From Pleurobrachia bachei (lineage: Eukaryota > Ctenophora > Tentaculata > Cydippida > Pleurobrachiidae): a stretch of 24,592 nt of DNA. The stretch is from NCBI GenBank assembly GCA_000695325.1, contig AVPN01000512.1, forward strand, positions 7,877 to 32,468. The letters run 5' to 3'. The position numbers were made by a program, and so were the translations under genes. Positions 9,385 to 19,071 of this stretch are shown in pieces. Every line of letters starts with the position of its first letter. The first letter of the stretch is position 1. The notes below the pieces were generated by a model that searched no databases, was not told the origin of the DNA, and worked only from the letters and a program-made list of their open reading frames with translations.

Positions 9385-12300
9385 TCATGAAGTAGTCGAG
9401 AGGGTCTTAGTAGCAGCGCTTAATTTACTAGAAATATCATAGTTCGGTAGGATGACCCTAGTAAAATCCGGGTGAAGACACGGAACCGGCAACTTGACGT
9501 ATCCCTGGAAGAGAATTAAAGAGGTCAGAGGAAAAATAAAAAACACTAAAAAAGAGTTCATTATATATGTGTATCAGTATCGGATGAGATTAAAGTGATA
9601 AAGAGTGTTAAATCAAATGCATCGACAAAATACTTTTATCTCACCAGAGGGTAAGTTTTGAAGACGCGTCTCATTTTATTTTTCCCAGTTTTAGATTTCA
9701 CCTCTTCATAAAACTCGTGAGCAACATCATCATCCTCATCCTTCGATAGGGAACTGGGGGATAGGAGATTGAGTTAGGGAACTGGGGGGCAAGGGAGAGA
9801 TGTAGGGGAGCCCGGGAACTGGATAGGAGATCGAGTTAGTTAGTTGGTTAGAACTGGGGAGTGGTAGGGGAACTGTGAGGGGAGAATAATTAGAGAGCAC
9901 ATTTTCAATTTTCTCTCATCTAGATAGCCTCATGAAAAGACGGGGAAGACTCTATGCTGCATACGGCCTCTCTGCACCCCTCTCTCCTCCCTCCCACCCC
10001 ACAATTTGATATTTCCTTACACACGGTATCTTTTGTAATATCTACACTCTGGGTCTATTCCTGTGAGTAGTACTCACACCAGTCTACACCCCTACTACAC
10101 TTGTTTTGTTCAAACGTGCAGGGAAGGAGGGTCGAATAAGGCAATACTACACCACACCAGTCTACAACAGTCTACAAACCAGTGGTATGAGGGTGATAGT
10201 TCGCTTACTTCGAATTATTTCAACGATCAGTCTCCTGCTCTGTCTCCTACTCATTGTCCTAGTTCTACTAAAGTCGACGATACCCAGATCAGATCAGGTA
10301 ACCCTCGTTAACGCTGATAGTTTTCACGCCGAAACAGTTAACTCTTTCCGAGCCCGGTTACTAAAAGAGTACGAACACAAAGAGGAACTAGAATCGTTAA
10401 AAAGAGGAGGCCTGGTCGAAAAGGAGCGGTTTTACCACCGCAATCTTACAATACAACTATCCCAGCGGCCCCTCCTTCCACCTCCATTTCTAATTCACCA
10501 TCCTGAGTGCCTGCGACACCTAGAGACTCCCTACCCCAACTCGGTCTCTGTTGTCATTGTATTCTATAACGAGCTCCCTGCTCTGCTTATGCGAACTCTG
10601 ACAACCCTTGTCCAGAGGACTTTACCTCGATACCTCACGGAGGTTATTCTAATAGACGATGGGAGTGAGGTAGACATCTCGGAGGAGATTCTCAACTACT
10701 GTAAATCTCAAGGAATCACAGTCAGGTGGGTTAGAAACGAGTATAACATTGGAATTGCGAGATCTCGACGGAATGGAATTGAGATGGCAGTTGGAGATAC
10801 AGTAGCACTGTTAGACAGTCACATGGAGTTGAATTATCTGTGGTTGGAACCTCTTCTTGATATTATTAAAACCAAACCCAGGGCCGTGGCAGTCCCTAAC
10901 ATAGGAATGATATTAGAGGACGGATACAATTCAAGATATCCATTTGATAGAAACGTCATCACACTCCGTTACTCCTTTGGTATGGTTTTTGTGAACTTTC
11001 AGGACGGCATAAACGAGGCTGCCTGGGAGCCCTACGCCTCATCTGCTCTTCTTGGGGGAGGCATAGTTGCCCTCAAATCCACCCTCCTAAAGTACTATCC
11101 TGTACCGTCTCATTTTATTTTTCCCAGTTTTAGATTTCACCTCTTCATAAAACTCGTGAGCAACATCATCATCCTCATCCTTCGATAGGGAACTGGGGGA
11201 TAGGAGATTGAGTTAGGGAACTGGGGGGCAAGGGAGAGATGTAGGGGAGCCCGGGAACTGGATAGGAGATCGAGTTAGTTAGTTGGTTAGAACTGGGGAG
11301 TGGTAGGGGAACTGTGAGGGGAGAATAATTAGAGAGCACATTTTCAATTTTCTCTCATCTAGATAGCCTCATGAAAAGACGGGGAAGACTCTATGCTGCA
11401 TACGGCCTCTCTGCACCCCTCTCTCCTCCCTCCCACCCCACAATTTGATATTTCCTTACACACGGTATCTTTTGTAATATCTACACTCTGGGTCTATTCC
11501 TGTGAGTAGTACTCACACCAGTCTACACCCCTACTACACTTGTTTTGTTCAAACGTGCAGGGAAGGAGGGTCGAATAAGGCAATACTACACCACACCAGT
11601 CTACAACAGTCTACAAACCAGTGGTATGAGGGTGATAGTTCGCTTACTTCGAATTATTTCAACGATCAGTCTCCTGCTCTGTCTCCTACTCATTGTCCTA
11701 GTTCTACTAAAGTCGACGATACCCAGATCAGATCAGGTAACCCTCGTTAACGCTGATAGTTTTCACGCCGAAACAGTTAACTCTTTCCGAGCCCGGTTAC
11801 TAAAAGAGTACGAACACAAAGAGGAACTAGAATCGTTAAAAAGAGGAGGCCTGGTCGAAAAGGAGCGGTTTTACCACCGCAATCTTACAATACAACTATC
11901 CCAGCGGCCCCTCCTTCCACCTCCATTTCTAATTCACCATCCTGAGTGCCTGCGACACCTAGAGACTCCCTACCCCAACTCGGTCTCTGTTGTCATTGTA
12001 TTCTATAACGAGCTCCCTGCTCTGCTTATGCGAACTCTGACAACCCTTGTCCAGAGGACTTTACCTCGATACCTCACGGAGGTTATTCTAATAGACGATG
12101 GGAGTGAGGTAGACATCTCGGAGGAGATTCTCAACTACTGTAAATCTCAAGGAATCACAGTCAGGTGGGTTAGAAACGAGTATAACATTGGAATTGCGAG
12201 ATCTCGACGGAATGGAATTGAGATGGCAGTTGGAGATACAGTAGCACTGTTAGACAGTCACATGGAGTTGAATTATCTGTGGTTGGAACCTCTTCTTGAT

Positions 12301-15300
12301 ATTATTAAAACCAAACCCAGGGCCGTGGCAGTCCCTAACATAGGAATGATATTAGAGGACGGATACAATTCAAGATATCCATTTGATAGAAACGTCATCA
12401 CACTCCGTTACTCCTTTGGTATGGTTTTTGTGAACTTTCAGGACGGCATAAACGAGGCTGCCTGGGAGCCCTACGCCTCATCTGCTCTTCTTGGGGGAGG
12501 CATAGTTGCCCTCAAATCCACCCTCCTAAAGTACTATCCTGTACCTGTGTTACCAAGCAATAAGTGGGGTGTGGAAAACAACAGGTTGTCCTATAGGGCC
12601 TGGATGTGCGGGCAGGGTGTTTGGAGCAATGACTGCAGTAATGTTCTACATCCCAACGGTCAGGATTCCGATCTAACTCGATATGATCTTGACTGGGATT
12701 ATCTCAGATCGGAAGTGGTAGGAGAGTTGTTGAATTTCTGCCCTGATATGAAATCCAAGAAGAAACTACTAGCTAAGACTAGTAATCACCCTGAGGTTCA
12801 CCAAACAATGATCCAATACGCGGAGGAAATTAGGACAACCCAGTTAGACCCAGAAGCTGAGAAATGCCACTCAAACTATAATTGGTATCTGTACAACATA
12901 CACAATGAGTATATCAGCTATGAACCTGATCAATTTGACTTTGCTGGCGAGGTTATGTCAGTGTCTACCGCCTTGTGTTTAGACAATAATCACTCTAACC
13001 GGGAGGTGGAGTTATTCAACTGCAGAACAGACCCTCTAACTGTCATGGATAATCATCTGGTTGGGTTTACCAAAAATGGTAAAGTTATGATGGAATATGA
13101 TTGCTGGGATACGTTTTGGAATTCTGAACCAGGATCCCCGGTGAAGATCAGCTTTTGTCACGAGCATGAACCGATAAAAGGGTCTCCTGGGGATGCCCAG
13201 GCGTTCAGATATGATCCGTCTCTACAGTGGATCAGGAATGGACCTTCTAATAGGTGTCTGACGGTGTCAGATCCGTTTAGTCATAGACCCGGGTTGGAGA
13301 AGTGTGAAGTTGGTAATATTAGACAGAAGTGGACAATAAAGTTAGCTCCTTGGTTTGAACCTTGATGTTTTTATATGAGTTGTATGAGATAGAGGTGTGT
13401 TGCTAATATTGAAATTTTTGTGGCCGTAATTAATTAAGATTCTTTCTTTTGACCTTTGAAGAACCTGTGAAACTTCGAGTATTCTTAATCAGACAGCAAA
13501 CCTAAAATTAAACGACACCGTACCGAAGCAAATGTTCTAAATTAAGATCGCACCCGGCAGGCAGAATTTCCTAGAAGAGCAGCTGGTGTATAGAATTACC
13601 GTGAAATCTGTGAAATTGCTATCCGAACTCTCGTGCGGTTTGTGCTGACAATATCTCACTTCAATAGAAATGAAGTACTGCGCGCTACAATAACAACAGC
13701 TCCTCCCAAATATTCTGGAGCAAACACACGTCTTGTTTGATGTTACTTCTGCTCAGTTTACTTTTTCTACCCAGACTCAATAAACATGCTTCCAGCGTAC
13801 ACTAAAACCATCTCTCAGATCCAAATAAAACTCCCCCGATTACCAGCTAATTTGAAACTCTTGGCTGACAGTGTATTTTGTGTGGTTACCTTTTTCGTTC
13901 TCTCAGGACTACAGCTGAGTTACTGCCTGTGTATTCTGTCCCTGTTCCCCGTAGGTAATTGGCTGTCTTTTTATACAGATGGCTCGCCGAATTACCCATA
14001 CATAACCTGTGCTGCTCTGCTTATGCGAACTCTGACAACCCTTGTCCAGAGGACTTTACCTCGATACCTCACGGAGGTTATTCTAATAGACGATGGGAGT
14101 GAGGTAGACATCTCGGAGGAGATTCTCAACTACTGTAAATCTCAAGGAATCACAGTCAGGTGGGTTAGAAACGAGTATAACATTGGAATTGCGAGATCTC
14201 GACGGAATGGAATTGAGATGGCAGTTGGAGATACAGTAGCACTGTTAGACAGTCACATGGAGTTGAATTATCTGTGGTTGGAACCTCTTCTTGATATTAT
14301 TAAAACCAAACCCAGGGCCGTGGCAGTCCCTAACATAGGAATGATATTAGAGGACGGATACAATTCAAGATATCCATTTGATAGAAACGTCATCACACTC
14401 CGTTACTCCTTTGGTATGGTTTTTGTGAACTTTCAGGACGGCATAAACGAGGCTGCCTGGGAGCCCTACGCCTCATCTGCTCTTCTTGGGGGAGGCATAG
14501 TTGCCCTCAAATCCACCCTCCTAAAGTACTATCCTGTACCTGTGTTACCAAGCAATAAGTGGGGTGTGGAAAACAACAGGTTGTCCTATAGGGCCTGGAT
14601 GTGCGGGCAGGGTGTTTGGAGCAATGACTGCAGTAATGTTCTACATCCCAACGGTCAGGATTCCGATCTAACTCGATATGATCTTGACTGGGATTATCTC
14701 AGATCGGAAGTGGTAGGAGAGTTGTTGAATTTCTGCCCTGATATGAAATCCAAGAAGAAACTACTAGCTAAGACTAGTAATCACCCTGAGGTTCACCAAA
14801 CAATGATCCAATACGCGGAGGAAATTAGGACAACCCAGTTAGACCCAGAAGCTGAGAAATGCCACTCAAACTATAATTGGTATCTGTACAACATACACAA
14901 TGAGTATATCAGCTATGAACCTGATCAATTTGACTTTGCTGGCGAGGTTATGTCAGTGTCTACCGCCTTGTGTTTAGACAATAATCACTCTAACCGGGAG
15001 GTGGAGTTATTCAACTGCAGAACAGACCCTCTAACTGTCATGGATAATCATCTGGTTGGGTTTACCAAAAATGGTAAAGTTATGATGGAATATGATTGCT
15101 GGGATACGTTTTGGAATTCTGAACCAGGATCCCCGGTGAAGATCAGCTTTTGTCACGAGCATGAACCGATAAAAGGGTCTCCTGGGGATGCCCAGGCGTT
15201 CAGATATGATCCGTCTCTACAGTGGATCAGGAATGGACCTTCTAATAGGTGTCTGACGGTGTCAGATCCGTTTAGTCATAGACCCGGGTTGGAGAAGTGT

Positions 15301-16351
15301 GAAGTTGGTAATATTAGACAGAAGTGGACAATAAAGTTAGCTCCTTGGTTTGAACCTTGATGTTTTTATATGAGTTGTATGAGATAGAGGTGTGTTGCTA
15401 ATATTGAAATTTTTGTGGCCGTAATTAATTAAGATTCTTTCTTTTGACCTTTGAAGAACCTGTGAAACTTCGAGTATTCTTAATCAGACAGCAAACCTAA
15501 AATTAAACGACACCGTACCGAAGCAAATGTTCTAAATTAAGATCGCACCCGGCAGGCAGAATTTCCTAGAAGAGCAGCTGGTGTATAGAATTACCGTGAA
15601 ATCTGTGAAATTGCTATCCGAACTCTCGTGCGGTTTGTGCTGACAATATCTCACTTCAATAGAAATGAAGTACTGCGCGCTACAATAACAACAGCTCCTC
15701 CCAAATATTCTGGAGCAAACACACGTCTTGTTTGATGTTACTTCTGCTCAGTTTACTTTTTCTACCCAGACTCAATAAACATGCTTCCAGCGTACACTAA
15801 AACCATCTCTCAGATCCAAATAAAACTCCCCCGATTACCAGCTAATTTGAAACTCTTGGCTGACAGTGTATTTTGTGTGGTTACCTTTTTCGTTCTCTCA
15901 GGACTACAGCTGAGTTACTGCCTGTGTATTCTGTCCCTGTTCCCCGTAGGTAATTGGCTGTCTTTTTATACAGATGGCTCGCCGAATTACCCATACATAA
16001 CCTGTGGAGGGGGGGGGAGGGGGGGGGGGAGTGGCGGTGTTAACACCATTTTCAGCTTGGAAACTTGGGAGAAAGAAATATTATAGTGTTTTGCAAACGA
16101 ATACCTTTGCTTTGTTCTAACCCTCCTTAGAGGGGGATGGAACAAGGCAACGGACAGTGGACACCTTACCTTAAAACGTAGAAACTAAGGATTGCACCAC
16201 AAATGTAGATAAAGATTGGAGTTGTGTACTCGTTGTTGTAGAACAGGTACTCAATATCCGCTGGGCAGGTGGGAGGGGATGGGGGTGTGATAAGTTCTGT
16301 GAATGTGAGTGGAGTGCAGTATCGTCCGCGGGAGAGTGCCCCCTCAAACAT
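9385..16351 (-). CDS. Unrecognised single-pass membrane protein, 4 exons, hosting GALNT in an intron
   Basis: Exons by splice motif and phase: 16351-16170, 16001-15885, 9753-9645 and 9504-9385. They join in phase (2, 2, 0) into 175 residues. The ATG at 16351 opens a 44-residue Cys/Pro-containing N-terminus (YCTPLTFTELITPPSPPTCP), then a membrane segment at about 45-62 (PIFIYICGAILSFYVL) and a tail of about 113 residues. The tail has a basic RERK stretch, an acidic KDEDDD, the block RRVFKTYPLGYVKLPVPCLH and a Ser/Thr-rich end. I do not recognise the family. The weak link is exon 2 to exon 3, over a 6.1-kb intron containing the opposite-strand GALNT copies. Without that splice, exon 2 ends two codons later at a TAA (protein of 100 aa). 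Parts of exons 2 and 3 were copied by the local duplications. Confidence 0.5.
9667..11105. repeat. 1439-bp tandem duplication, copy A
   Basis: This is repeated at 11106-12544 with no difference seen. It runs from inside an exon of the minus-strand membrane-protein gene, across the GALNT upstream region, to codon 307 of GALNT. The junction at 11105/11106 shares at most one base, which points to end joining or an artefact rather than recombination between repeats. Confidence 0.95.
10187..11188 (+). pseudogene. GALNT copy A, 3'-truncated by duplication junction
   Basis: The sequence is identical to the complete GALNT copy from ATG 10187 through about residue 307 (ending KYYPVP). It then runs across the junction into duplicated spacer, adding about 26 unrelated residues (SHFIFPSFRFHLFIKLV...). 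It keeps the membrane anchor, the SVVIVFYNE strand, the DDGS motif and the DSH metal motif. It lacks the WGVEN segment, the second metal-binding histidine and the whole lectin domain, so it is unlikely to be an active transferase. If expressed, it would be a membrane-anchored fragment. If the duplication is an assembly artefact, this copy does not exist. Confidence 0.85.
11106..11192 (-). pseudogene. Duplicated fragment of membrane-protein exon 3
   Basis: This copies 9667-9753, including the acceptor but not the last 22 nt and donor of the exon. It could act as a decoy acceptor for the minus-strand gene, because it lies nearer to exon 2 than the real exon does. Confidence 0.8.
11106..12544. 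repeat. 1439-bp tandem duplication, copy B
   Basis: Second copy, continuous with the rest of the complete GALNT gene. It starts with a duplicated piece of the membrane-protein exon on the minus strand and carries its own copy of the GALNT upstream region (11193-11625), so both copies could have the same promoter. Confidence 0.95.
11626..13365 (+). CDS. Polypeptide N-acetylgalactosaminyltransferase (GALNT), complete
   Basis: The enzyme starts mucin-type O-glycosylation, moving GalNAc from UDP-GalNAc to Ser/Thr in the Golgi. The frame from ATG 11626 gives 579 residues, normal for the family (upstream in-frame codons lack an ATG). Order: type II anchor about 8-28; stem; GT-A core with SVVIVFYNE (121-129), DDGS (157-160), the DSH metal motif (210-212), GGGIVALKS, WGVENNRLSYRAWMCG (314-329) and CSNVLH (337-342), whose His aligns with the metal-binding His of the family's CSRVGH; then a ricin-type lectin domain about 439-576 with CLD (451), CLTV (544) and QKW (567-569). 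The segment after CSNVLH diverges from the usual GHxFR..PY. The gene has no introns, unlike typical animal GALNTs, and sits in an intron of an opposite-strand gene, which suggests a retrocopy origin. An AATAAA at 13779-13784 could serve as poly(A) signal. The subfamily cannot be assigned. Confidence 0.95.
   Translation: MRVIVRLLRIISTISLLLCLLLIVLVLLKSTIPRSDQVTLVNADSFHAETVNSFRARLLKEYEHKEELESLKRGGLVEKERFYHRNLTIQLSQRPLLPPPFLIHHPECLRHLETPYPNSVSVVIVFYNELPALLMRTLTTLVQRTLPRYLTEVILIDDGSEVDISEEILNYCKSQGITVRWVRNEYNIGIARSRRNGIEMAVGDTVALLDSHMELNYLWLEPLLDIIKTKPRAVAVPNIGMILEDGYNSRYPFDRNVITLRYSFGMVFVNFQDGINEAAWEPYASSALLGGGIVALKSTLLKYYPVPVLPSNKWGVENNRLSYRAWMCGQGVWSNDCSNVLHPNGQDSDLTRYDLDWDYLRSEVVGELLNFCPDMKSKKKLLAKTSNHPEVHQTMIQYAEEIRTTQLDPEAEKCHSNYNWYLYNIHNEYISYEPDQFDFAGEVMSVSTALCLDNNHSNREVELFNCRTDPLTVMDNHLVGFTKNGKVMMEYDCWDTFWNSEPGSPVKISFCHEHEPIKGSPGDAQAFRYDPSLQWIRNGPSNRCLTVSDPFSHRPGLEKCEVGNIRQKWTIKLAPWFEP
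12017..14011. repeat. 1995-bp tandem duplication, copy 1
   Basis: Repeated at 14012-16006 with no difference seen. It runs from GALNT codon 131 through the stop codon and 3' region to the acceptor of membrane-protein exon 2. There is no shared base at the junction. Confidence 0.95.
13786..15360 (+). pseudogene. GALNT copy C, 5'-replaced chimeric open frame
   Basis: The open frame of 524 codons starts at ATG 13786. Its first 75 codons (MLPAYTKTISQ..., two hydrophobic stretches) are antisense to the membrane-protein exon 2 region and are probably not a natural coding sequence. From the junction at 14011 it is identical to GALNT from ALLMRTLTT to the stop codon. It therefore keeps DDGS, DSH, WGVEN, the metal His and the lectin domain, but lacks the anchor, stem and the SVVIVFYNE strand that forms part of the nucleotide fold. 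Activity is unlikely. That the frame stays open across the junction is notable but can happen by chance (1 in 3). Confidence 0.7.
13890..14006 (-). pseudogene. Duplicated membrane-protein exon 2 (extra copy)
   Basis: This is an exact copy of 15885-16001 with acceptor and donor both present, reading LCMGNSASHLYKK on the minus strand. If the duplication is real, the minus-strand gene could splice either copy of exon 2, or both in series. Including both would shift the frame, because the 117-nt exon starts with one base and ends with two: 117 is a multiple of three, so series inclusion would in fact keep frame and repeat 39 residues. Confidence 0.6.
14012..16006. repeat. 1995-bp tandem duplication, copy 2
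   Basis: Second copy, ending exactly where a long G tract begins (16006). The segment 12017-12544 also belongs to the 1439-bp duplication, so those 528 bp occur three times in all (10578-11105, 12017-12544, 14012-14539). Confidence 0.95.
16006..16030. repeat. Poly-G tract at duplication breakpoint
   Basis: An almost pure run of G broken by two A residues. It lies exactly at the right boundary of the 1995-bp duplication and between exons 1 and 2 of the minus-strand membrane-protein gene, where it gives a C-rich polypyrimidine tract before the exon 2 acceptor. Such tracts can stall polymerases and also cause sequencing and assembly errors. Confidence 0.85.
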
Positions 16352-16362
16352 ACATCAACTAT

Positions 16363-16440
16363 ATTGAGGGGGGGGTGGGGTTAGATTGGGGGGAGAGGGG
16401 TTAGATTTGGGGAGGAGAGGGGAGGTTAGATAAACTAAAA
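16363..16440. repeat. G-rich tract with GGGGTTAGATT repeats
   Basis: Many runs of four or more G are separated by TTAGAT or AGA spacers, giving G-quadruplex potential on the plus strand. It lies just upstream of the membrane-protein start codon (16351) on the minus strand, so it would be in that gene's promoter or 5' UTR. Confidence 0.6.
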
Positions 16441-16625
16441 AAGGGTAGGGAAGTTAGATAGGGGATTCGATTGATGACGGCAAGGGTGGCAAAGGCCAAA
16501 TAAAACAATCTAGAAAGATGTTTCTCTATTTTAACACCACAAAAACATATTAAAATAAGTTAGATAAGCACCCAAATATCAATCCGCCCTAAAGGTTGAT
16601 ACGTGGCCGGAAATCAAGATATTAT

Positions 16626-17532
16626 TCATTTTTCTCCACCCTCATGTTCAATAGCATCAACTGCAACTGCAACATCATGAACAACCTCCTCAACTGCTAC
16701 AACCTCTTTCTCCACCGCTTTCATCTCCTCCCCCACAGCCTCAACTAACCCCACCGTCGCCTCCACAACCCCCTCCAAACTCTCCGATTCAACCGCAACC
16801 ACCTCATCAACCACAGCACTGACAAGTGCCTCTGAGGTTTCTAGTAGGTGTTCTGTAGCAATCACAGCTTCCTTGGTATCCTCTATTACATGTTTAGTGG
16901 CCTCTTCTAGGTCCACAGGTTCTTCTAGGAACTGTTTGATGTCTTCAGCGGGTGCGGGTGGGGCAGGTTCAGGCCGGGCTGATTGTATCAGGTCTGACAT
17001 CTTGGAAACAGCTGAAATACACAGTGGTTTTGGTTTGGGAGAATGAACTAAATTAGACGTTGGTATAATATACAGAATGCTTGGTTGTTAGAGGAACATA
17101 CCGTTGCTAAGGGCAGGTCCAGTAGCGGCCAGAGCGGACGAAGTGGATTGAACAGTGGAAAGGGTCTGGTCAGGAAAACACGCAGCTGAGCCGGCAGTTA
17201 GTCCTGCCAGTGGGTACAATACCCTGAAGAGGGGAATTAGTTGAAGAGATAGTAAGCTTGGGTAAAAACAACCTTTCATTCACCACGGCGTGTGATAAAA
17301 GAGGATGGATCTTGATCTGACGAACCCTAACAAAGCACGCTCGCCATCATTTCATAGAATAAAATTCGGTGTGAGCCACACAAATTCGATCACAAACTAA
17401 CCGTCTGAAGCCACCTCTTCTCCGCCCCTGTAGAACACCTGAGAGAGTACAGACCGCGACTACAGAGGACCGCTTCACAGTATCATAGGAAATAGGAACG
17501 AATCTTGTAACTGGTTTAACTGTTGTTAGGAC
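16626..17532 (-). CDS. MIC27-like distal 3' cassette (exons 3'-5')
   Basis: This is a diverged copy of the proximal cassette with the same exon lengths for the first two exons (131 and 122 nt) and the full-length tail of 127 codons. No copies of exons 1 and 2 fit in the 196 bp between it and the proximal cassette, so it must be spliced from the shared 5' exons, use an unseen promoter, or be unexpressed. Differences from the other copy are mostly conservative and no break is seen. Confidence 0.7.
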
Positions 17533-19071
17533 CTGGGAGGGAAATGGAGGGATTGGAGAGATCTTGGGGGGTGGGGGATTGGAACACAAAATTAGCTAGC
17601 CAGTGAAAGAAAGTATTATCCCGTTGCGTACTGCTTAGGGTCTGACTGTGGTCTGACACCCCCTATGAGCACAGAGCTTTTCTGAATCAGCTTTTCAAGA
17701 CTAATCCAACGCAACCGGAATTAGCTTTCTATCTTATCGGGAAGTTTGCCTCAACTAACCCCACCGTCGCCTCCACAACCCCCTCCAAACTCTCCGACTC
17801 AACCGCTACCACCTCATCTACAACAGCACTGACAAGCGCTTCTGAGGTTTCTAGAAGGTGTTCTGTAGCAATCACAGCTGCTTTGGTATCCTCTATTACA
17901 ACTTTAGTCGCCTCTTCTAGATCAGCAGCCACAGGTTCCTCTAGGAATTGTTTTATGTCTTCGGCAGGTGCTGGTGTAGCAGGTTCAGGTCGGGCTGATT
18001 GTATCAGGTCAGAAATCTTGGAAACAGCTGAAATATGGTTTTGGTTAGAGAAAACCGGGACTATAATAAGATGTTGGTATAATCTAAAGAATTTATGGTT
18101 GCTAGGGGAATGTTTGGTTGCTAAGGGTAATATACCGTTGCTAAGGGCAGGTCCAGTAGCGGCCAGAGCAGATGAAGTAGATTGAACTGCAGAGAGGGTC
18201 TGGTCAGGAAAACACGCAGATGATCCAGCAGTTAGTCCTGCCAGTGGGTACAATATCCTGAAGGGAAGAATTAGTGTTAGTAATGGTGACTAAAAATGAC
18301 CCTTTTTGCCGCGGTGTGTGGTAAAAGAGGATAGATTTTAATCTAAAGAGCCCTAACAGCGCTCGCTCGCCATTATTTCATAGAATAAAATACGGTTTAA
18401 GTTCGAGCAAACACTAACCGTCTGAAGCCACCTCTCCTCCGTCCCTGTAGAACCCCCGAGAGAGTACAGACCGCGACTACAGAGGACCTCTTCACTGTAT
18501 CATAGGAAATAGGAACGAATCTTGTAACTGGTTTAACTGTTGTTAGGACCTGTGAGGGAAAGGAGGGATTGGAGAGATATCTGGGGGAAAAGGAGGGATT
18601 GGAAAACAAACATAGCTATTTCGTGAAAGACAGAATTGTGTGTACATGAGTATTATGTACCAGCTGATAGACACATGCATACCTGTTGTTCGACTTCGCG
18701 ACATTGTTCCTGTCTCCTTGTTACTTCACTACACACATCCTGTTTCACTTCGACCACCTTCCTCCACCCCCTCGATAACGATCTGTGAGGGGCAATTATT
18801 GTTATTACTGTCTCATAAATGACTACCTTTCCGAACCGAGCCAAAGGTCAGTTTATCTAAGTTACATAATAATATGTACTAAGGATTGTGTGGAAGAATT
18901 TGAACCATAAACTAAAAACTGTAAAGACACACTAGAAAAACAATGAGGGATTTAAAACATAGTTATTAGTTACCCAATAATGGAAGTATCATCAGTATCT
19001 TGAGGCACTTCAACTACTCCTGGAGATGTAGTTGGTTGTGCAGGAGGGTCGTAGATATCTAGCTTGGTCAT
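16626..19071 (-). CDS. MIC27/APOOL-like MICOS subunit with duplicated 3' exon cassette
   Basis: MIC26/MIC27 (ApoO family) proteins sit in the mitochondrial inner membrane and help shape crista junctions. Shared exons are 19071-18974 (MTKLDIYDPPAQ..., compare EQLPIYTAPP of human MIC27) and 18782-18683. Then follow two alternative sets: proximal 18549-18419, 18257-18136, 18027-17729 (249 aa in total) and distal 17532-17402, 17223-17102, 17011-16626 (278 aa). All phases match. Family signs are RSSVVAVCTLSGVLQGRRRG followed by LYPLAGLTAGSSACFP (human: KKITYPLGLATLGATVCYP). The tail is acidic and Ala/Val/Glu-rich, probably amphipathic helix or coiled coil. The distal tail is longer (ends AIEHEGGEK); the proximal one ends NFPIR. 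An upstream exon with a targeting peptide is likely, because the frame stays open above the ATG to an acceptor near 19091. Confidence 0.75.
17613..17748. other. Non-homologous spacer between the two MIC27 cassettes
   Basis: Homology between the cassettes runs from about 16738 to 17612 and from 17749 to about 18628 (offset 1011-1017). The 136 bp between them match neither copy. They provide the new stop for the proximal tail and would contain any promoter private to the distal cassette. Confidence 0.6.
17729..18549 (-). CDS. MIC27-like proximal 3' cassette (exons 3-5)
   Basis: Three exons with canonical GT..AG borders: VLTTVKPVTRFVPISY... (18549-18419), ILYPLAGLTAGSSACFP... (18257-18136) and the acidic tail (18027-17729). 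The last exon matches the distal one until GLVEA and then ends after five new residues (NFPIR). The duplication boundary thus cut the tail, and a stop followed soon after. Phase 0 entry fits exon 2. Confidence 0.75.

Noticed and set aside
15860-15884. A 25-nt intron that would extend the membrane-protein exon 2 to a nearby stop
   Set aside because: Far too short for an animal intron; a direct stop or a long splice to 9753 explains the exon better.
15781-16086. Plus-strand open frame starting MLPAYTKTISQ with two hydrophobic stretches (also at 13786)
   Set aside because: It is antisense to a minus-strand exon that has good splice sites and runs into a poly-G tract; no family similarity is seen. 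I treat it as a shadow, although it forms the start of the chimeric GALNT frame.
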